Of a stretch of 64,000 nt of DNA, positions 43,472 to 54,310 are shown one piece after another. The position numbers were made by a program, and so were the translations under genes. The first letter of the stretch is position 1; each line of letters starts with the position of its first letter. The stretch is from Oceanibaculum nanhaiense (lineage in GTDB: Bacteria; Pseudomonadota; Alphaproteobacteria; Oceanibaculales; Oceanibaculaceae). Below the pieces are notes generated by a model that searched no databases, was not told where the DNA came from, and saw only the letters and a list, made by a program, of their open reading frames with translations. The stretch spans positions 306,097 through 370,096 of the forward strand of contig NZ_MPOB01000006.1 of NCBI RefSeq assembly GCF_002148795.1, written 5' to 3'.

Positions 43472-44454
43472 GCGGCGTTGAAACCCTTACCATCGCTCCG
43501 GAAGATGCCGACACCCGCCTCGACCGCTGGTTTCGCAAGCATTACCCGGCGCTGGGCCATGGCCGGCTGGAGAAGCTGCTGCGCACCGGCCAGGTCCGTG
43601 TCGATGGCAAGCGCGTAAAGGCGAACCACCGGCTGGAGGCCGGGCAGGCGATCCGCGTGCCGCCGCTGGGCGACCTCGATTCCCCGCCGCCGCCGAAAAC
43701 AGCGCCGCGCCCGAAGGCCGATCCGAAGCTGGAAGCAATGCTGCGCGACGCCGTGCTGTACCGCGATGACGAGGTGCTGGCGATCAACAAGCCGGCCGGC
43801 CTCGCCGTGCAGGGCGGCACCGGCACGATTGTGCATGTCGATGCGCTGCTCGACGCGCTGACCTTCGAGGCGAAGGAACGGCCGCGCCTGGTTCACCGGC
43901 TGGACAAGGATACCAGCGGCGTGCTGTTGCTGGCGCGCACGGCAGCGGCCGCCCGCTGGCTGACCGCCGCTTTCCGCGCCAAGGATGCGGAGAAGCTCTA
44001 CTGGGCGATCACGGCGGGCATTCCCAAGCCGCGCGAGGGCCGCATCGATCTGCCGATCGCCAAGCTGCCCGGCCGGCGCGGCGAGAAGATGGATATCGAC
44101 GAGGAGGAGGGCAAGCGCTCGATCACCGACTTCATGGTGGTGGAGGCTGTCGGCAAGCAGGCCGCCTTCGTCGCGATGCGCCCGGTGACCGGCCGCACGC
44201 ACCAGTTGCGCGTGCATATGCAGGCCATCGGCACACCGATCCAAGGCGACGGCAAATATGGCGGACAGGCCGCCCTGCTGGCCGGCGACGGGCTGTCGCG
44301 CAAGCTGCACCTGCATGCAAGGCAGATCACGCTGAAGCGCCCGAACGGCAAGCTGCTGACCATCACCGCGCCCCTGCCGCCGCACATGGCGCAGAGCTGG
44401 GCCTTCTTCGGCTTCTCCGAACCGTTGGAGTCGCCCTTCGAGCCTCTGGTGTAG
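43468..44454 (+). CDS. RluA-family large-subunit rRNA pseudouridine synthase (RluC-like)
   Basis: This 328-residue enzyme isomerises uridine to pseudouridine in 23S rRNA. It has an N-terminal S4 RNA-binding domain (TRLDRWFRKHYPALGHGRLE, then VDGKRVKANHRL) and a catalytic domain with VLAINKPAGLAVQGG and the active-site Asp in HRLDKDTSGVL. PVTGRTHQLRVHM is the usual motif III. Length and S4 domain fit RluC better than RluA. It is coupled to crcB by an ATGA overlap. Confidence 0.93.
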   Translation: MSGVETLTIAPEDADTRLDRWFRKHYPALGHGRLEKLLRTGQVRVDGKRVKANHRLEAGQAIRVPPLGDLDSPPPPKTAPRPKADPKLEAMLRDAVLYRDDEVLAINKPAGLAVQGGTGTIVHVDALLDALTFEAKERPRLVHRLDKDTSGVLLLARTAAAARWLTAAFRAKDAEKLYWAITAGIPKPREGRIDLPIAKLPGRRGEKMDIDEEEGKRSITDFMVVEAVGKQAAFVAMRPVTGRTHQLRVHMQAIGTPIQGDGKYGGQAALLAGDGLSRKLHLHARQITLKRPNGKLLTITAPLPPHMAQSWAFFGFSEPLESPFEPLV

Positions 44455-44517
44455 CGCCGGACGAAAGCCTAACCTCGCGGCAGTTCCAACTCCGGAACCG
44501 TTTCAAACGAGGAATCC

Positions 44518-45138
44518 ATGTCCAGTTACACCCTCTACGGTACCTTCCTGTCCATGCCTTGCGTGAAGGCCGGGCTGATGCTCGACCTGTGCGGCCTTCC
44601 CTACGAGTACAAGCACGTCAATCTGCGCGCCGGCGAGAGCAAGACGCCGGACTTCCTGAAGCTCAACAAATGGGGCCAGGTGCCGGTATTGGTCGCCAAT
44701 GGCGAGGCGATGACCCAGTCCGGCGCCATCCTGCTGGAGCTGGCAGCGAAGGCCGGCAAGTTCGACGGCGCCACCCCCGAAGAGAAGCGCCAGGTCCGCG
44801 AATGGCTGTTCTGGGAGGCTGACCTGATGTATCCGGGTATCGCTTCCACCCGCGCCCAGCGCCTGTTCTACAATGGCCCGGCGGAGGTGATCGCCTTCTT
44901 CAAGGGCCGGGGCGAACGCGCGCTCGGCATGCTGAACGAGGCGCTGACCGGCAAGGAGTATCTGGTCGGCACGAAGCCGACCGTGGCCGACATCGCCTGC
45001 TACGTCACCGCCGCCTATGCCGGCGATGCGGAACTGTCGCTGGACGCCTATCCGGCAATCCAGTCCTGGATGACGCGCATGGCCGCATTGCCCGGCATGA
45101 AGGTGCCGCAGGAGGCGCTGCCGAAACCGGCGGCCTGA
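44518..45138 (+). CDS. Glutathione S-transferase family protein
   Basis: This 206-residue protein has a thioredoxin-fold N-terminal domain (MSSYTLYGTFLSMPCVKAGL; Ser/Cys at positions 11-14 replace the usual Tyr/Ser nucleophile), the glutathione-contact TQSGAILLELA, and a helical C-terminal domain with PTVADIACY, the conserved N-capping Asp. It is unlike the GST at 26680 and probably has a different substrate. Convergent with the LysR gene, four bases away. Confidence 0.9.
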   Translation: MSSYTLYGTFLSMPCVKAGLMLDLCGLPYEYKHVNLRAGESKTPDFLKLNKWGQVPVLVANGEAMTQSGAILLELAAKAGKFDGATPEEKRQVREWLFWEADLMYPGIASTRAQRLFYNGPAEVIAFFKGRGERALGMLNEALTGKEYLVGTKPTVADIACYVTAAYAGDAELSLDAYPAIQSWMTRMAALPGMKVPQEALPKPAA

Positions 45139-45141
45139 TTC

Positions 45142-46095
45142 CTAATCGACAGTCACCAGTTCCGCCTTGGGAGCGGTGGCCGGCGCACGGTCCACGCACT
45201 CCCAGGGCGGCATCGGGCTGAAGCGCGCGACCATAAAGTCGATGAAGGCACGCACCTTGATCGACAGATGCCGCGACGACGGGAACACCGCCTGGATCAC
45301 CGTGTCCGGCACCGTGTAGTCGGGCAGCACCGGTACCAGCCGCCCGGCCAGCAGATGATCGCAGACCATGTAGCTGGGCAGCACCGCCAACCCGCCGCCG
45401 GCCAGGCAGGCCGCCAGCACGCCCTCCACCGAATTCAGCTGGATGTCGCCCAGCAGGTGCAGCGCGCGCACCTCCTCCCCCCGCGTTAGCGTGAGGTCGA
45501 GCAGCGGCGAGCCCGGCGGCATCGTCACCAGGGCGTGCTGCTCGATATCCGAGGGCGTCACCGGCAGGCCGCGCCGCGCGATGTAGGATGGCGCGGCGTA
45601 GATCTTGCGGTGGTTCGAGGCCAGCTTGCGGGCCACCAGGCTGGAATCGCGCAGATTGGCGATGCGGATGCCAAGGTCGAAACGCTCTCCGACCAGATCG
45701 ACCACCCGGTCCTCCAGCATCATCTGCACCACCACTTCCGGATGCTGCGCCCGGAAGTCCGGCAGCGCCGGGGCGAGATGGCGCTGGCCGAAGCTGATCG
45801 GCGCCGAGACCCGCAACAGCCCGCGCGGCGCCCCTTCCATCCGGCTGACCATGCCATCCGCCTCGTCCAGATCGGCCAGCAGCCGCGCCGTGCGCTCGAA
45901 ATAGGCCTCGCCTGCCTCGGTCAGGCTGACCCGGCGCGTGGTGCGGTTCAACAGCCGCGCGCCCAGCTCCTCCTCCAGCGCTGCCAGATTCTTGCTGACC
46001 GCCGAGGGGGACAGCGCCAGCTTGCGGCTGGCGCCGATGAGGCTCTCCTCCTCGACGACCGCGTTGAAGATGCGCAATGCCAGGAAACGATCCAT
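45142..46095 (-). CDS. LysR-family transcriptional regulator
   Basis: This 317-residue regulator has an N-terminal winged helix-turn-helix (FLALRIFNAVVEEESLIGAS, then LSPSAVSKNLAALEEELG, residues 4-51) and a periplasmic-binding-like effector domain (from about residue 90, RGLLRVSAPISFGQRHL). It belongs by sequence to the group that includes YafC/PA-type regulators with an extended C-terminus. It is divergent from the small gene at 46213, so autoregulation or control of that unit is likely. Confidence 0.93.
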   Translation of the reverse strand: MDRFLALRIFNAVVEEESLIGASRKLALSPSAVSKNLAALEEELGARLLNRTTRRVSLTEAGEAYFERTARLLADLDEADGMVSRMEGAPRGLLRVSAPISFGQRHLAPALPDFRAQHPEVVVQMMLEDRVVDLVGERFDLGIRIANLRDSSLVARKLASNHRKIYAAPSYIARRGLPVTPSDIEQHALVTMPPGSPLLDLTLTRGEEVRALHLLGDIQLNSVEGVLAACLAGGGLAVLPSYMVCDHLLAGRLVPVLPDYTVPDTVIQAVFPSSRHLSIKVRAFIDFMVARFSPMPPWECVDRAPATAPKAELVTVD

Positions 46096-46212
46096 CGCTT
46101 TATTTCCCTAATGGAAATTAATCGACCACAGTTCAGCGGATTATCATTGTTCTGGCAATGAATAATCTTGGGGCCAGACATCTTCCCTGCCACCGGACCG
46201 AAGGGATGAGAG

Positions 46213-46455
46213 ATGAGCGGACCCCGGATCATAATCCTTGCCGAGTACCCCACGCCGGAGATCGTGGAAGCCCATCTGCGCCGCGCCCATCGCCTGCGCG
46301 CCATTGCCTTTGCGCGTTGGCTGCATCCGATCCGCCAGCGCGTGAAACGGCTGTTCGCCCTCAGACGAAGAGCCGGCCGCGCGTCCCGGCCTCGCATCGC
46401 CGTAAAGCGCTCGCAGCCCAGGCTGAACCTGCCACGGCAGCCGGCGCTGCACTGA
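46213..46455 (+). CDS. Small basic protein of unknown function (80 aa)
   Basis: The 80-residue product begins MSGPRIIILAEYPTPEIVEA and continues with a helix LRRAHRLRAIAFARWLH and an arginine-rich tail. A site GGGATGAGAG directly precedes the ATG. It lies between divergent LysR and the metC-like gene. Other frames over the same bases are shorter or lack a ribosome-binding site. No family recognised. Confidence 0.6.
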   Translation: MSGPRIIILAEYPTPEIVEAHLRRAHRLRAIAFARWLHPIRQRVKRLFALRRRAGRASRPRIAVKRSQPRLNLPRQPALH

Positions 46456-46528
46456 CCGCACGAAAGCGTCTGGCCCATGCGTGCAGCGCACTTGCCGAGG
46501 GCAGGCATGGCGCGCTAGTGCTAGCATC

Positions 46529-47680
46529 ATGAGCAAGAACTTCCCCGATGCGTCGCCCGAGACGCTGGCCGCCCAGGCGCTTGGTTTCGTCGAGCCCCTG
46601 ACCGGCGCCGTCACCCCGCCCATCTATATCGCCAGCACCTACGAGCGCGAGGCGGACCTTACCTACAGCCGTGGCCATATCTATGGCCGTCCGGACAATC
46701 AGACGGTCCGCCTGGCCGAGGGCGTGCTGACCAAGCTGGAAGGCGGCGCGGCCAGCCTGCTGGTCGCGTCCGGCATGTCAGCGGCGACCGGCGTGTTCAT
46801 GGCACTGAAGCCGGGCGACACCGCGCTGGTGCCCGAAGTGATGTATTGGGGCGTCCGCAAATGGCTGAATGAATGGGGCGCCGAATGGGGCGTAAAGATC
46901 GTCTATTACCAGAATGACGATATGGCGGCGCTGAAGGCGCTGACCGAGCAGCACCGCCCGGCGCTGATCTGGGCGGAGACGCCCTCCAACCCGATGTGGA
47001 CCATTACCGACCTGGCCGAGGCGTCGCGCATCGCCCATTCGGTCGGCGCGAAGCTGGCGGTCGATTCGACGGTCGCCACGCCGGTGCTGTCGCGCCCGCT
47101 GGAACATGGCGCCGACATCGTCATGCATTCCGCGACGAAATATCTGAACGGCCACAGCGATGTGATCGCCGGCGCCATCGTCACCGCGAAGGAGGATGAT
47201 TTCTGGCGCCGCATCGTCGGTATCCGCAAGGATGTCGGCACCATCATGGGGCCGTTCGAGGCCTGGCTGCTGCTGCGCGGCATGCGCACCCTGCACATCC
47301 GTGTGCGGGCCGCCAGCGCCAACGCCATGGCCATCGCCCAGCATTTCGAGAAGCACCCGAAGCTGGAGCAGATGCTCTATCCCGGTCTCGCCGCGCATCC
47401 CGGCCACGCCATCGCGGCCCGGCAGATGAGCGGCGGCTTCAGCGGCATGCTGTCGATGCGGGTGAAGGGCGGCGAAGAGAAGGCCGTCGCGCTGGCTGCC
47501 AATCTGAAGCTGTTCAAGCGCGCCACCTCGCTGGGCGGCGTGGAGAGCCTGGTCGAGCACCGCCGCTCCATTGAGGGCGTGGGCAGCCCGGTGCCGGGCG
47601 ACCTGCTGCGGTTTTCCGTGGGCATCGAGAAGATCGAGGATCTGATCGCCGATCTGGAACAGGCGCTGGCGGCGATCTGA
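46529..47680 (+). CDS. metC: Cystathionine beta-lyase-like PLP enzyme (Cys/Met metabolism family)
   Basis: This 383-residue cytosolic enzyme has the family's PLP lysine in SATKYLNGHSDVIAG (about residues 200-214), phosphate-binding GRPDNQTVR and SGMSAATGVF, and the VESLVEHRRSIE motif near the C-terminus. Members split cystathionine to homocysteine or perform related gamma-replacements. The glycine-rich start (YIASTYEREADL) and length suit MetC of Rhodospirillales. Cystathionine gamma-synthase or methionine gamma-lyase activity cannot be excluded. Confidence 0.9.
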   Translation: MSKNFPDASPETLAAQALGFVEPLTGAVTPPIYIASTYEREADLTYSRGHIYGRPDNQTVRLAEGVLTKLEGGAASLLVASGMSAATGVFMALKPGDTALVPEVMYWGVRKWLNEWGAEWGVKIVYYQNDDMAALKALTEQHRPALIWAETPSNPMWTITDLAEASRIAHSVGAKLAVDSTVATPVLSRPLEHGADIVMHSATKYLNGHSDVIAGAIVTAKEDDFWRRIVGIRKDVGTIMGPFEAWLLLRGMRTLHIRVRAASANAMAIAQHFEKHPKLEQMLYPGLAAHPGHAIAARQMSGGFSGMLSMRVKGGEEKAVALAANLKLFKRATSLGGVESLVEHRRSIEGVGSPVPGDLLRFSVGIEKIEDLIADLEQALAAI

Positions 47681-47704
47681 CGCCGCCAGCAGTCGGTTCG
47701 TGAG

Positions 47705-47733
47705 GGGCTGGCTGGTTCAGGCCAGCCCTTTTT
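47705..47733 (+). terminator. Intrinsic terminator after metC, overlapping the htpG stop
   Basis: GGGCTGGC (47705-47712) pairs with GCCAGCCC (47721-47728), followed by five T residues. The hairpin contains the TGA of the converging htpG gene (47717-47719). Confidence 0.88.
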
Positions 47734-49587
47734 CCAGGAAGGCGGACAGGCGGGTGGCGAAGCCCCTGGCGTCGCGCAGCGGCTCGCCCTCCAGGATGCG
47801 CGCCTGATCGAGCAGCAGCAGTGCGGCATCGTCAATGCTGGCCTCGCCGCCCTTCTGGGCCACATGCGCCGCCAGCTTGCGGATCACCGGATGGGCGGGG
47901 TTCACCTCCAGGATGCGCTTGAAGCTGTTGTCGAGCTGCTTGTGCTGGCGCAGCAGCCGCTCCAGATGCATGTCCATATCGCCCTCATCGGCGACCAGGC
48001 AGACCGCGCTGTCGGTCAGCCGTTCGGAGGCGCGGACATCCTTCACCTCGTCCTTCAGCGCCAGCTTCATCAGCGCAACCAGGCTGCCGACATCGTCCTT
48101 GCTGTCGGCCTCCGCCTTCTTGTCCGCGTCCGACTTCTCGGCACCCTTCACCTTGGCGAGGTCGGTACCGCCGCGCGTGACCGATTTGAACTTGTGCCCT
48201 TCATACTCGACGACGGCGGGAATCCAGAACTCGTCAATCGGGTCGGTCAGCAGCAGCACCTCCACACCCTTGGCGCGGAAGCCTTCCAGCTGCGGGCTCT
48301 CCAGCAGCGCGGCGGCATCCTCGCCGGTGATGTAGAAGATGGTGTCCTGGCCGTCCTGCATACGGCCGACATAGTCGGCAAGGCTGACCAGCCCGTCGCC
48401 ATTGCTGGAGCGGAAACGCGCCAGCTTCAGGAGCTGGTCACGGTCGCCACCATGCTCGCTATAGAGCCCTTCCTTCAGGACCGGGCCGAAATTCTCCCAG
48501 AATCCGGCATAAGACTCCGGCTCCTTCTCGGCTTTCTTCTGCAGATCGCCCAGCACGCGCTTCACCACGCCCTGGCGGATCTTCTGCACCACCGGGCTGG
48601 CCTGCAGCATCTCACGGCTGACATTCAGGGGCAGATCTTCCGAGTCGACGATGCCGCGCAGGAAGCGCAGATATTCCGGCACAAGCTCCTGGCAATCGTC
48701 GGTGATGAAGACACGGCGGACATAGAGCTTCACGCGGGTCTTGCGTTCCGGATGGAACAGATCGAAGGGCCGCGAGCCCGGCACGAACAGCAGGCCGGTA
48801 TAGGCGATCATCCCCTCGGCCTGCCAGTGCAGCGTTTCCCATGGCTCGTCGAAAGCATGCGCGGCGTGGTGATAGAACTCCTTGTACTCCTCCGGCTTGA
48901 TCTCGCTCTTCGACCGCGTCCACAGCGCGGAGGCGCGGTTCAGCGTCTCTACCTTGTCGCCATCGGCCAGCCGGATCGGGATGGCGATATGGTCGGAATA
49001 GCGCTTCACGATCTGGCGCAGCCGGTCGGCCTCCAGATACTCCTCATTGCCCTCGCGCAGATAGAGCGTGATGAGGCTGCCGCGCCCGGCCTTCTCGCTC
49101 TGCTGGATGGTGAAATCGCCGCGCCCGTCCGAAACCCACAGCCAGGCGGCCTCCTCGCCGGCCTTGCGGGTCAGCACCTCGACCTTCTCGGCCACCATGA
49201 AGGCGGAATAGAAGCCGACGCCGAACTGGCCGATCAGGTTGGTGTCCTTCTTGGCATCGCCGCTCAGCTCGCCCAGGAAGGCCGATGTGCCGGAGCGGGC
49301 GATGGTCCCCAGATTGGCGATCAGCTCGTCGCGGTCCATGCCGATGCCATTGTCGGAAATGGTCAGCGTGCGCGCCTTCGCATCGGTGGTGAGCGTTATC
49401 GCGAACGCACCATCCTCACCAGCATCCCGGCATCGGTAAGTGCGAGATAGCGCAGCTTGTCGCAGGCGTCCGAGGCGTTGGAGACCAACTCGCGCAGGAA
49501 GATTTCCTTCTCGCTGTAGAGCGAGTTCACGACGATATCGAGGAGGCGGCTGACTTCCGCCTGGAAGGAGAGCTTTTCTGCCGACAT
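47717..49587 (-). pseudogene. htpG: Chaperone HtpG (Hsp90), interrupted by an apparent one-base deletion
   Basis: The minus strand starts [20 protein letters not shown] at 49587 and reads the ATPase N-terminus through [17 protein letters not shown], then shifts frame near 49417 to VRMVRSR and stops. The rest, from the catalytic NGIGMDRDELIANLG through FGVGFYSAFMVAE and the middle domain (WETLHWQAEGMIAYTG), continues in the next frame to 47717. The whole span is 1871 bases, one short of 624 codons; HtpG is normally close to 623 residues. An inserted G in GCTGGTGAGG would restore LGEDGA. This is either a real frameshift mutation or a sequencing or assembly error. Nothing else in the gene is damaged. 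Confidence 0.88.
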
Positions 49588-49704
49588 GAGTTTTTCTGTT
49601 CTTGCTGTTGGGTGGAAAAGGATGCGGCAGATATGTGAATTTCCCGTCAGCCTACAAGCCCCTGCAAGCGATGGGGTCATATGCAGATGAAAAGCGGACA
49701 AACG

Positions 49705-49732
49705 AAAAGGGCGCCCCGAAGGACGCCCTTTT
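49705..49732. terminator. Bidirectional intrinsic terminator after rplQ
   Basis: AAAAGGGCG and CGCCCTTTT form a nine-base inverted repeat with a ten-base loop. On the minus strand it follows rplQ by 24 bases and closes the long ribosomal superoperon. Confidence 0.9.
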
Positions 49733-49756
49733 GCGAATTGCTTATGCCGGCAAGCC

Positions 49757-50182
49757 TTAGGCGGCGACCGCCTCGGCCTCGTCCGCACCCATCACCGGGC
49801 CGCTGTCCTGGCCCTTGGCTTCCGGGTCGCGATCCACCAGCTCAATGATCGCCATCGGGGCGGCATCGCCATAGCGGAAGCCCGCCTTCAGCACGCGGGT
49901 ATAGCCGCCCGGGCGCTCGGAGTAACGCTGGCCCAGCGTCTCGAACAGCTTGGCCGTGGTGGCATCGTCGCGCAGGAAGGCAAAGACCTGGCGGCGCGCA
50001 TGGATGCCGCCGCGCTTGCCCAGCGTGATCAGCTTCTCGACCACGGGGCGCAGCTCCTTGGCCTTCGGCAGCGTGGTCTTGATCTGCTCGTGCTTGATCA
50101 AGGCCGACGCCATGTTGCTGAACATCGCCTGACGGTGCGACGAAGTGCGATTGAGCTTCCGACCGCTCTTACCGTGACGCAT
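49757..50182 (-). CDS. rplQ: 50S ribosomal protein L17
   Basis: This 141-residue protein has the L17 core [20 protein letters not shown] and [20 protein letters not shown] at the N-terminus, with [21 protein letters not shown] in the middle. The last 25 residues ([15 protein letters not shown]) are an acidic extension common in alphaproteobacteria. L17 lies near the peptide exit tunnel. It is the final gene of the superoperon. Confidence 0.98.
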   Translation of the reverse strand: MRHGKSGRKLNRTSSHRQAMFSNMASALIKHEQIKTTLPKAKELRPVVEKLITLGKRGGIHARRQVFAFLRDDATTAKLFETLGQRYSERPGGYTRVLKAGFRYGDAAPMAIIELVDRDPEAKGQDSGPVMGADEAEAVAA

Positions 50183-50279
50183 TTCTAAAACTCCCTCGCG
50201 ACGGCTTCCCGCCGTTGCTTCTGAAACCCGGCCGGGGATTTACCGCCAACCGCGACCTAACACAAGACTGAAAACTGGC

Positions 50280-51296
50280 TTAGTAGGGCTCTTCCAGCCG
50301 CTTCGCCAGCTCCTCGATATTCTCCGGCGGCCAGTTCGGGATTTCCATGCCGAGGTGCAGGCCCATCTGCGACAGCACTTCCTTGATCTCGTTCAAGGAC
50401 TTGCGGCCGAAATTCGGGGTCCGCAGCATCTCGGCCTCGGTCTTCTGAACCAGGTCGCCGATATAGACGATATTGTCGTTCTTCAGGCAGTTGGCCGAGC
50501 GGACCGACAGTTCCAGCTCGTCCACCTTGCGCAGCAGGTTCTTGTTGAACGGCAGTTCGGAAGATTCCTCCTCCGCACCGCGCGCCTGCGGCTCCTCGAA
50601 ATTGATGAACAGCTGCAGCTGGTCCTGCAGGATGCGGGCGGCCAGGGCCACCGCGTCCTCCGGCGTGACCACACCGTTCGTCTCCAGCACCATCAACAGC
50701 TTGTCATAGTCCGTGGTCTGGCCGACGCGGGTGTTCTCCACCTTGTAGGAGACCTTGCGCACCGGGCTGAAGATGGCATCGACCGGAATCAGACCGATCG
50801 GCGCATCCTCGGGACGGTTGGCCGACGACGGGACATAGCCCTTGCCGGTTTCAACGGTCAGTTCCATGACCAGGTGGGCACCATCATCCAGCGTGCAGAT
50901 ATGCAGGTCCGGATTCATGATCTCGATGTCGGCACCGGTCTCGATCATGCCGGCGGTCACCTCGGCCGGGCCGTCGATGCGCAGGCGCATCTTCTTCGGG
51001 CCTTCGGCATGCATCCGCAGGGCCAGCGCCTTGATGTTCAGGACGATGTCCGTCACATCCTCGCGCACCCCGGGGATCGAGGAGAATTCATGCAGCACGC
51101 CATCCACATGGATGGCAGTCACCGCCGCCCCCTGCAAGGAGGACAGCAGCACGCGGCGCAGCGCGTTGCCGAGCGTCAGGCCGAAACCACGCTCCAACGG
51201 CTCGGCAACGATGGTTGCCTGTCGCGCCACATCGCCGCCCTGCTGGACGTCGAGCTTGTTCGGTTTGATCAATGCCTGCCAGTTCTTCTGGATCAC
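50280..51296 (-). CDS. rpoA: DNA-directed RNA polymerase alpha subunit
   Basis: The 338-residue protein starts at a GTG at 51296 ([17 protein letters not shown]), with TGAGGTC nine bases upstream; earlier in-frame starts add only MCEVAP-type residues. The N-terminal domain (residues 1-235: [17 protein letters not shown]) dimerises and holds the polymerase together. The C-terminal domain (from about 255, [20 protein letters not shown]) binds UP elements and activators. Ribosomal genes rpsK and rplQ surround it, as in other proteobacteria. Confidence 0.98.
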   Translation of the reverse strand: MIQKNWQALIKPNKLDVQQGGDVARQATIVAEPLERGFGLTLGNALRRVLLSSLQGAAVTAIHVDGVLHEFSSIPGVREDVTDIVLNIKALALRMHAEGPKKMRLRIDGPAEVTAGMIETGADIEIMNPDLHICTLDDGAHLVMELTVETGKGYVPSSANRPEDAPIGLIPVDAIFSPVRKVSYKVENTRVGQTTDYDKLLMVLETNGVVTPEDAVALAARILQDQLQLFINFEEPQARGAEEESSELPFNKNLLRKVDELELSVRSANCLKNDNIVYIGDLVQKTEAEMLRTPNFGRKSLNEIKEVLSQMGLHLGMEIPNWPPENIEELAKRLEEPY

Positions 51297-51408
51297 TGGA
51301 GCGACCTCACACATCTGTGTCAAAAACGGGCTTCACTGCTAACACTGACGCGGCCAGGTTCTTTTGAGGGAACGGCCGCGGCAGGAAACCCGGAGAAAAT
51401 GGCCTCGA

Positions 51409-51798
51409 TCAGACCCGGCGCCGCTTGGGCGGCCGGCAGCCATTATGGGGGATCGGGGTCACATCGCGGATCGACATGATCTGCAGGCCGAGCGACTGCA
51501 GCGCACGCAGCGCCGACTCACGCCCGGACCCCGGACCCTTGACCTCGACATCAAGGGTACGCATGCCGTGTTCCTGGGCCTTGCGGCCCGCATCCTCAGC
51601 CGCCATCTGCGCGGCGTAGGGGGTGGACTTACGCGACCCCTTGAAACCCATCATACCCGACGAGGACCAGGAGATCGCGTTGCCCTGGGCATCGCTGATC
51701 GTGATCATCGTGTTGTTGAAGGAGGCGTTCACATGCGCCACGCCAGAGGAGATGTTCTTGCGTTCCTTGCGGCGGCGCTGCTGCGGCTGCTTGGCCAT
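51409..51798 (-). CDS. rpsK: 30S ribosomal protein S11
   Basis: This 129-residue protein has the S11 signature [19 protein letters not shown] and the C-terminal [18 protein letters not shown]. It sits on the 30S platform at the mRNA exit. The 22-base gap to rpsM and the shared strand place it in the alpha operon. Confidence 0.99.
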   Translation of the reverse strand: MAKQPQQRRRKERKNISSGVAHVNASFNNTMITISDAQGNAISWSSSGMMGFKGSRKSTPYAAQMAAEDAGRKAQEHGMRTLDVEVKGPGSGRESALRALQSLGLQIMSIRDVTPIPHNGCRPPKRRRV

Positions 51799-51819
51799 AA
51801 TTCTTGCGTCCTTCCAGTC

Positions 51820-52188
51820 TTACTTCTTCTTGCCGGCGATCGGCCGCGCCGGACCCTTGCGGGTACGGGCATTGGTGTGGGTACGCTGGCCATGCACCGG
51901 CAGCCCCTTGCGATGACGCAGGCCGCGATAGCAGCCAAGGTCCATCAGGCGCTTGATGTTCATTGCCGTCTCGCGGCGCAGATCGCCTTCGACGATGTAA
52001 TCGGCGTCGATGGACTCACGGATGCGCAGCACCTCGTCGTCCGTCAGTTCGTTCACGCGGCGCTCGAAGGGAATGCTGAGCTTGGCGCACAGATCCTTCG
52101 CCTTGGTGCGACCGATGCCATGAATGTAGGTAAGGGCGATTTCCACACGCTTTTGCGTCGGAATGTTCACGCCAGCAATACGAGCCAC
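51820..52188 (-). CDS. rpsM: 30S ribosomal protein S13
   Basis: The 122-residue protein starts [20 protein letters not shown] and carries the S13 tail [20 protein letters not shown] that reaches to the tRNAs at the subunit interface. It is upstream of rpsK and 131 bases below adk; this gap (52189-52319) has no gene and may hold an internal promoter. Confidence 0.99.
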   Translation of the reverse strand: MARIAGVNIPTQKRVEIALTYIHGIGRTKAKDLCAKLSIPFERRVNELTDDEVLRIRESIDADYIVEGDLRRETAMNIKRLMDLGCYRGLRHRKGLPVHGQRTHTNARTRKGPARPIAGKKK

Positions 52189-52319
52189 GAGACCTGCTCC
52201 TTAAACAACAGACAGGGGCTGAACATCAGCCCTGATTTCAGACACGACAAACGGTACGGAAGCTGCGCAACCGAGGGCGCGGATTATACGTCCCTTCGAT
52301 CCGGAGTCAACCAATACCA

Positions 52320-52964
52320 TCACCTAATAACCGCCTCGATCTGACGAGTGACCTCGTCGATCTCCGCCATGCCGTCAACCGAGGTCAGCACACCCTTGCC
52401 CCGATAGTAGGGCAGGATCGGCGCGGTCTGCTCGCGATAGGCGACCAGGCGCGCGCGCACCGTTTCCTCATTGTCATCGGCACGGCGCTTGAATTCGGTA
52501 CCGCCGCAGCTATCGCAGACACCATCGACCTTCGGCTGCTGGAAGCGGTCGTGATAGCCGGCGCCGCATTTGGCGCAGCTATAACGGCCTTTCACGCGCT
52601 CGACCAGTTCTTCCTCATCGACCTTCATCTCGATGACATGGTCGAGCTTCAGCCCCTTTTCGGCCAGCATCCCGTCCAGCGCCTCGGCCTGGGCCGTGGT
52701 GCGCGGAAAGCCGTCCAGGATAAACCCGTTCTTGCAATCCGGCTGGACGATGCGGTCCGCGATCATGGCGATCATGATATCGTCCGAGACAAGCTGCCCC
52801 GCATCCATGATCGCCTTGGCCTTCTGGCCGACCTCGCTGCCGGCGGCAACGGCCGCGCGCAGCATGTCGCCAGTGGAAAGCTGCACCAGCCCATGCGCGT
52901 CCTGCAGTCGCCGTGCCTGGGTTCCCTTTCCGGCGCCCGGCGCCCCCAGCAGTATCAAATTCAT
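52320..52964 (-). CDS. adk: Adenylate kinase
   Basis: This 214-residue cytosolic enzyme interconverts ATP, ADP and AMP. It has the P-loop [12 protein letters not shown] (residues 5-16), the NMP-binding region with [12 protein letters not shown], the DGFPRT motif, and a long LID with the Cys4 zinc site CAKCGAGYH and CDSCGGTEF. The start overlaps the secY stop by four bases. Confidence 0.99.
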   Translation of the reverse strand: MNLILLGAPGAGKGTQARRLQDAHGLVQLSTGDMLRAAVAAGSEVGQKAKAIMDAGQLVSDDIMIAMIADRIVQPDCKNGFILDGFPRTTAQAEALDGMLAEKGLKLDHVIEMKVDEEELVERVKGRYSCAKCGAGYHDRFQQPKVDGVCDSCGGTEFKRRADDNEETVRARLVAYREQTAPILPYYRGKGVLTSVDGMAEIDEVTRQIEAVIR

Positions 52965-54304
52965 CCACGCCTCCCCCGAAGCTTCGACTTCTTGATCAGC
53001 CCTTCATACTGGTGTGCCAGCAGATGGGACTGTACCTGGCCGACCGTATCCATCGTCACCGTGACCACGATCAGCAGGCTGGTGCCGCCGAAATAGAACG
53101 GCACGGCGTACTGGCTGATCAGCAGTTCCGGCAGGATACAGACAATCGCCAGATAGCCGGCACCCACGACCGTCAGACGGGTCAGCACATAGTCCAGATA
53201 GTCGGCCGTGTTCTTGCCGGGGCGAATGCCCGGAACGAAGCCGCCATGCTTGCGCAGGTTCTCGGCCGTATCCGCCGGGTTGAAGACGATAGCCGTGTAG
53301 AAGAAGGCGAAAAACACGATCAGGAAGATATACAGCGCCATATACAGCGGCTGGCCATGGCCCAGCAGGCTGGTCACGGTGCTCATCCAGGCCGGCCCCT
53401 GCCCGGCCGTGAAATTGGCCAGCGTGATCGGCAGCAGCAGCAGCGACGAGGCGAAGATCGGCGGAATGACGCCCGAAGTGTTCAGCTTCAGCGGCAGATG
53501 CGAGGTGTCGCCGCCATACATCTTGGCGCCGACCTGGCGCTTCGGATACTGCACCAGGATGCGGCGCTGCGCGCGCTCCATGAAGCAGACGAAGGCGATG
53601 ACCGCCACCGCGCCAACCAGCAGCAGGATGATAAGGCCGGCCGACAGCGCGCCGGTGCGGCCCAGCTCCAGCGTGTTCACCAGGGCCGAGGGCAGGTTGG
53701 CGACGATACCCGCGAAAATGATCAGCGAGATGCCGTTGCCGATACCGCGCGCGGTGATCTGCTCGCCCATCCACATCAGGAAGATGGTACCGCCGACCAG
53801 GGTGATGACCGCGGTCACGCGGAAGAACCAGCCCGGATCGACCACGGCGGAACCGGCGGATCCGCTCATGCCCTCAAGCCCGACGACAATGCCGAATGCC
53901 TGCGCGGTCGCCAGCACCACCGTCAGATAACGGGTGTACTGGTTGATCTTCTTGCGGCCCGACTCGCCTTCCTTCTTCAGCGTCTCCAGCGTCGGCGATA
54001 CCGCCGTCATCAGCTGCAGGATGATGGAGGCCGAGATGTACGGCATGATGTTCAGGGCGAAGATCGTCATGCGCCCCAGCGCACCGCCGGCGAACATGTC
54101 GAACATGCCCAGAATGCCGCCGGAATTCTGGCGGAAGATTTCCGCCAGAATCACCGGGTCGATGCCAGGAATCGGGATATAGGTGCCGAGGCGATAAACG
54201 ATCAGCGCACCCAGTGTGAACCAGATACGCTTCTTCAGTTCCGTCGCCTTGGAGAAGGCACCGAAATTGATCTGCGAGGCGAGCTGTTCGGCGGCAGAGG
54301 CCAT
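52961..54304 (-). CDS. secY: Protein translocase subunit SecY
   Basis: This 447-residue integral membrane protein forms the SecYEG channel. Ten membrane helices are visible, along with family motifs such as [36 protein letters not shown] and the lateral-gate QGPAWM region. It lies between rplO (six-base gap) and adk (four-base overlap), the standard spc operon position. Confidence 0.99.
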   Translation of the reverse strand: MASAAEQLASQINFGAFSKATELKKRIWFTLGALIVYRLGTYIPIPGIDPVILAEIFRQNSGGILGMFDMFAGGALGRMTIFALNIMPYISASIILQLMTAVSPTLETLKKEGESGRKKINQYTRYLTVVLATAQAFGIVVGLEGMSGSAGSAVVDPGWFFRVTAVITLVGGTIFLMWMGEQITARGIGNGISLIIFAGIVANLPSALVNTLELGRTGALSAGLIILLLVGAVAVIAFVCFMERAQRRILVQYPKRQVGAKMYGGDTSHLPLKLNTSGVIPPIFASSLLLLPITLANFTAGQGPAWMSTVTSLLGHGQPLYMALYIFLIVFFAFFYTAIVFNPADTAENLRKHGGFVPGIRPGKNTADYLDYVLTRLTVVGAGYLAIVCILPELLISQYAVPFYFGGTSLLIVVTVTMDTVGQVQSHLLAHQYEGLIKKSKLRGRRG

Positions 54305-54310
54305 GAGGCG

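Noticed and set aside
49396..49788. Separate small gene made of the HtpG N-terminus
   Set aside because: The part upstream of 49587 is not HtpG-like, and the frame ends only because of the apparent one-base deletion; it is the 5' part of htpG.
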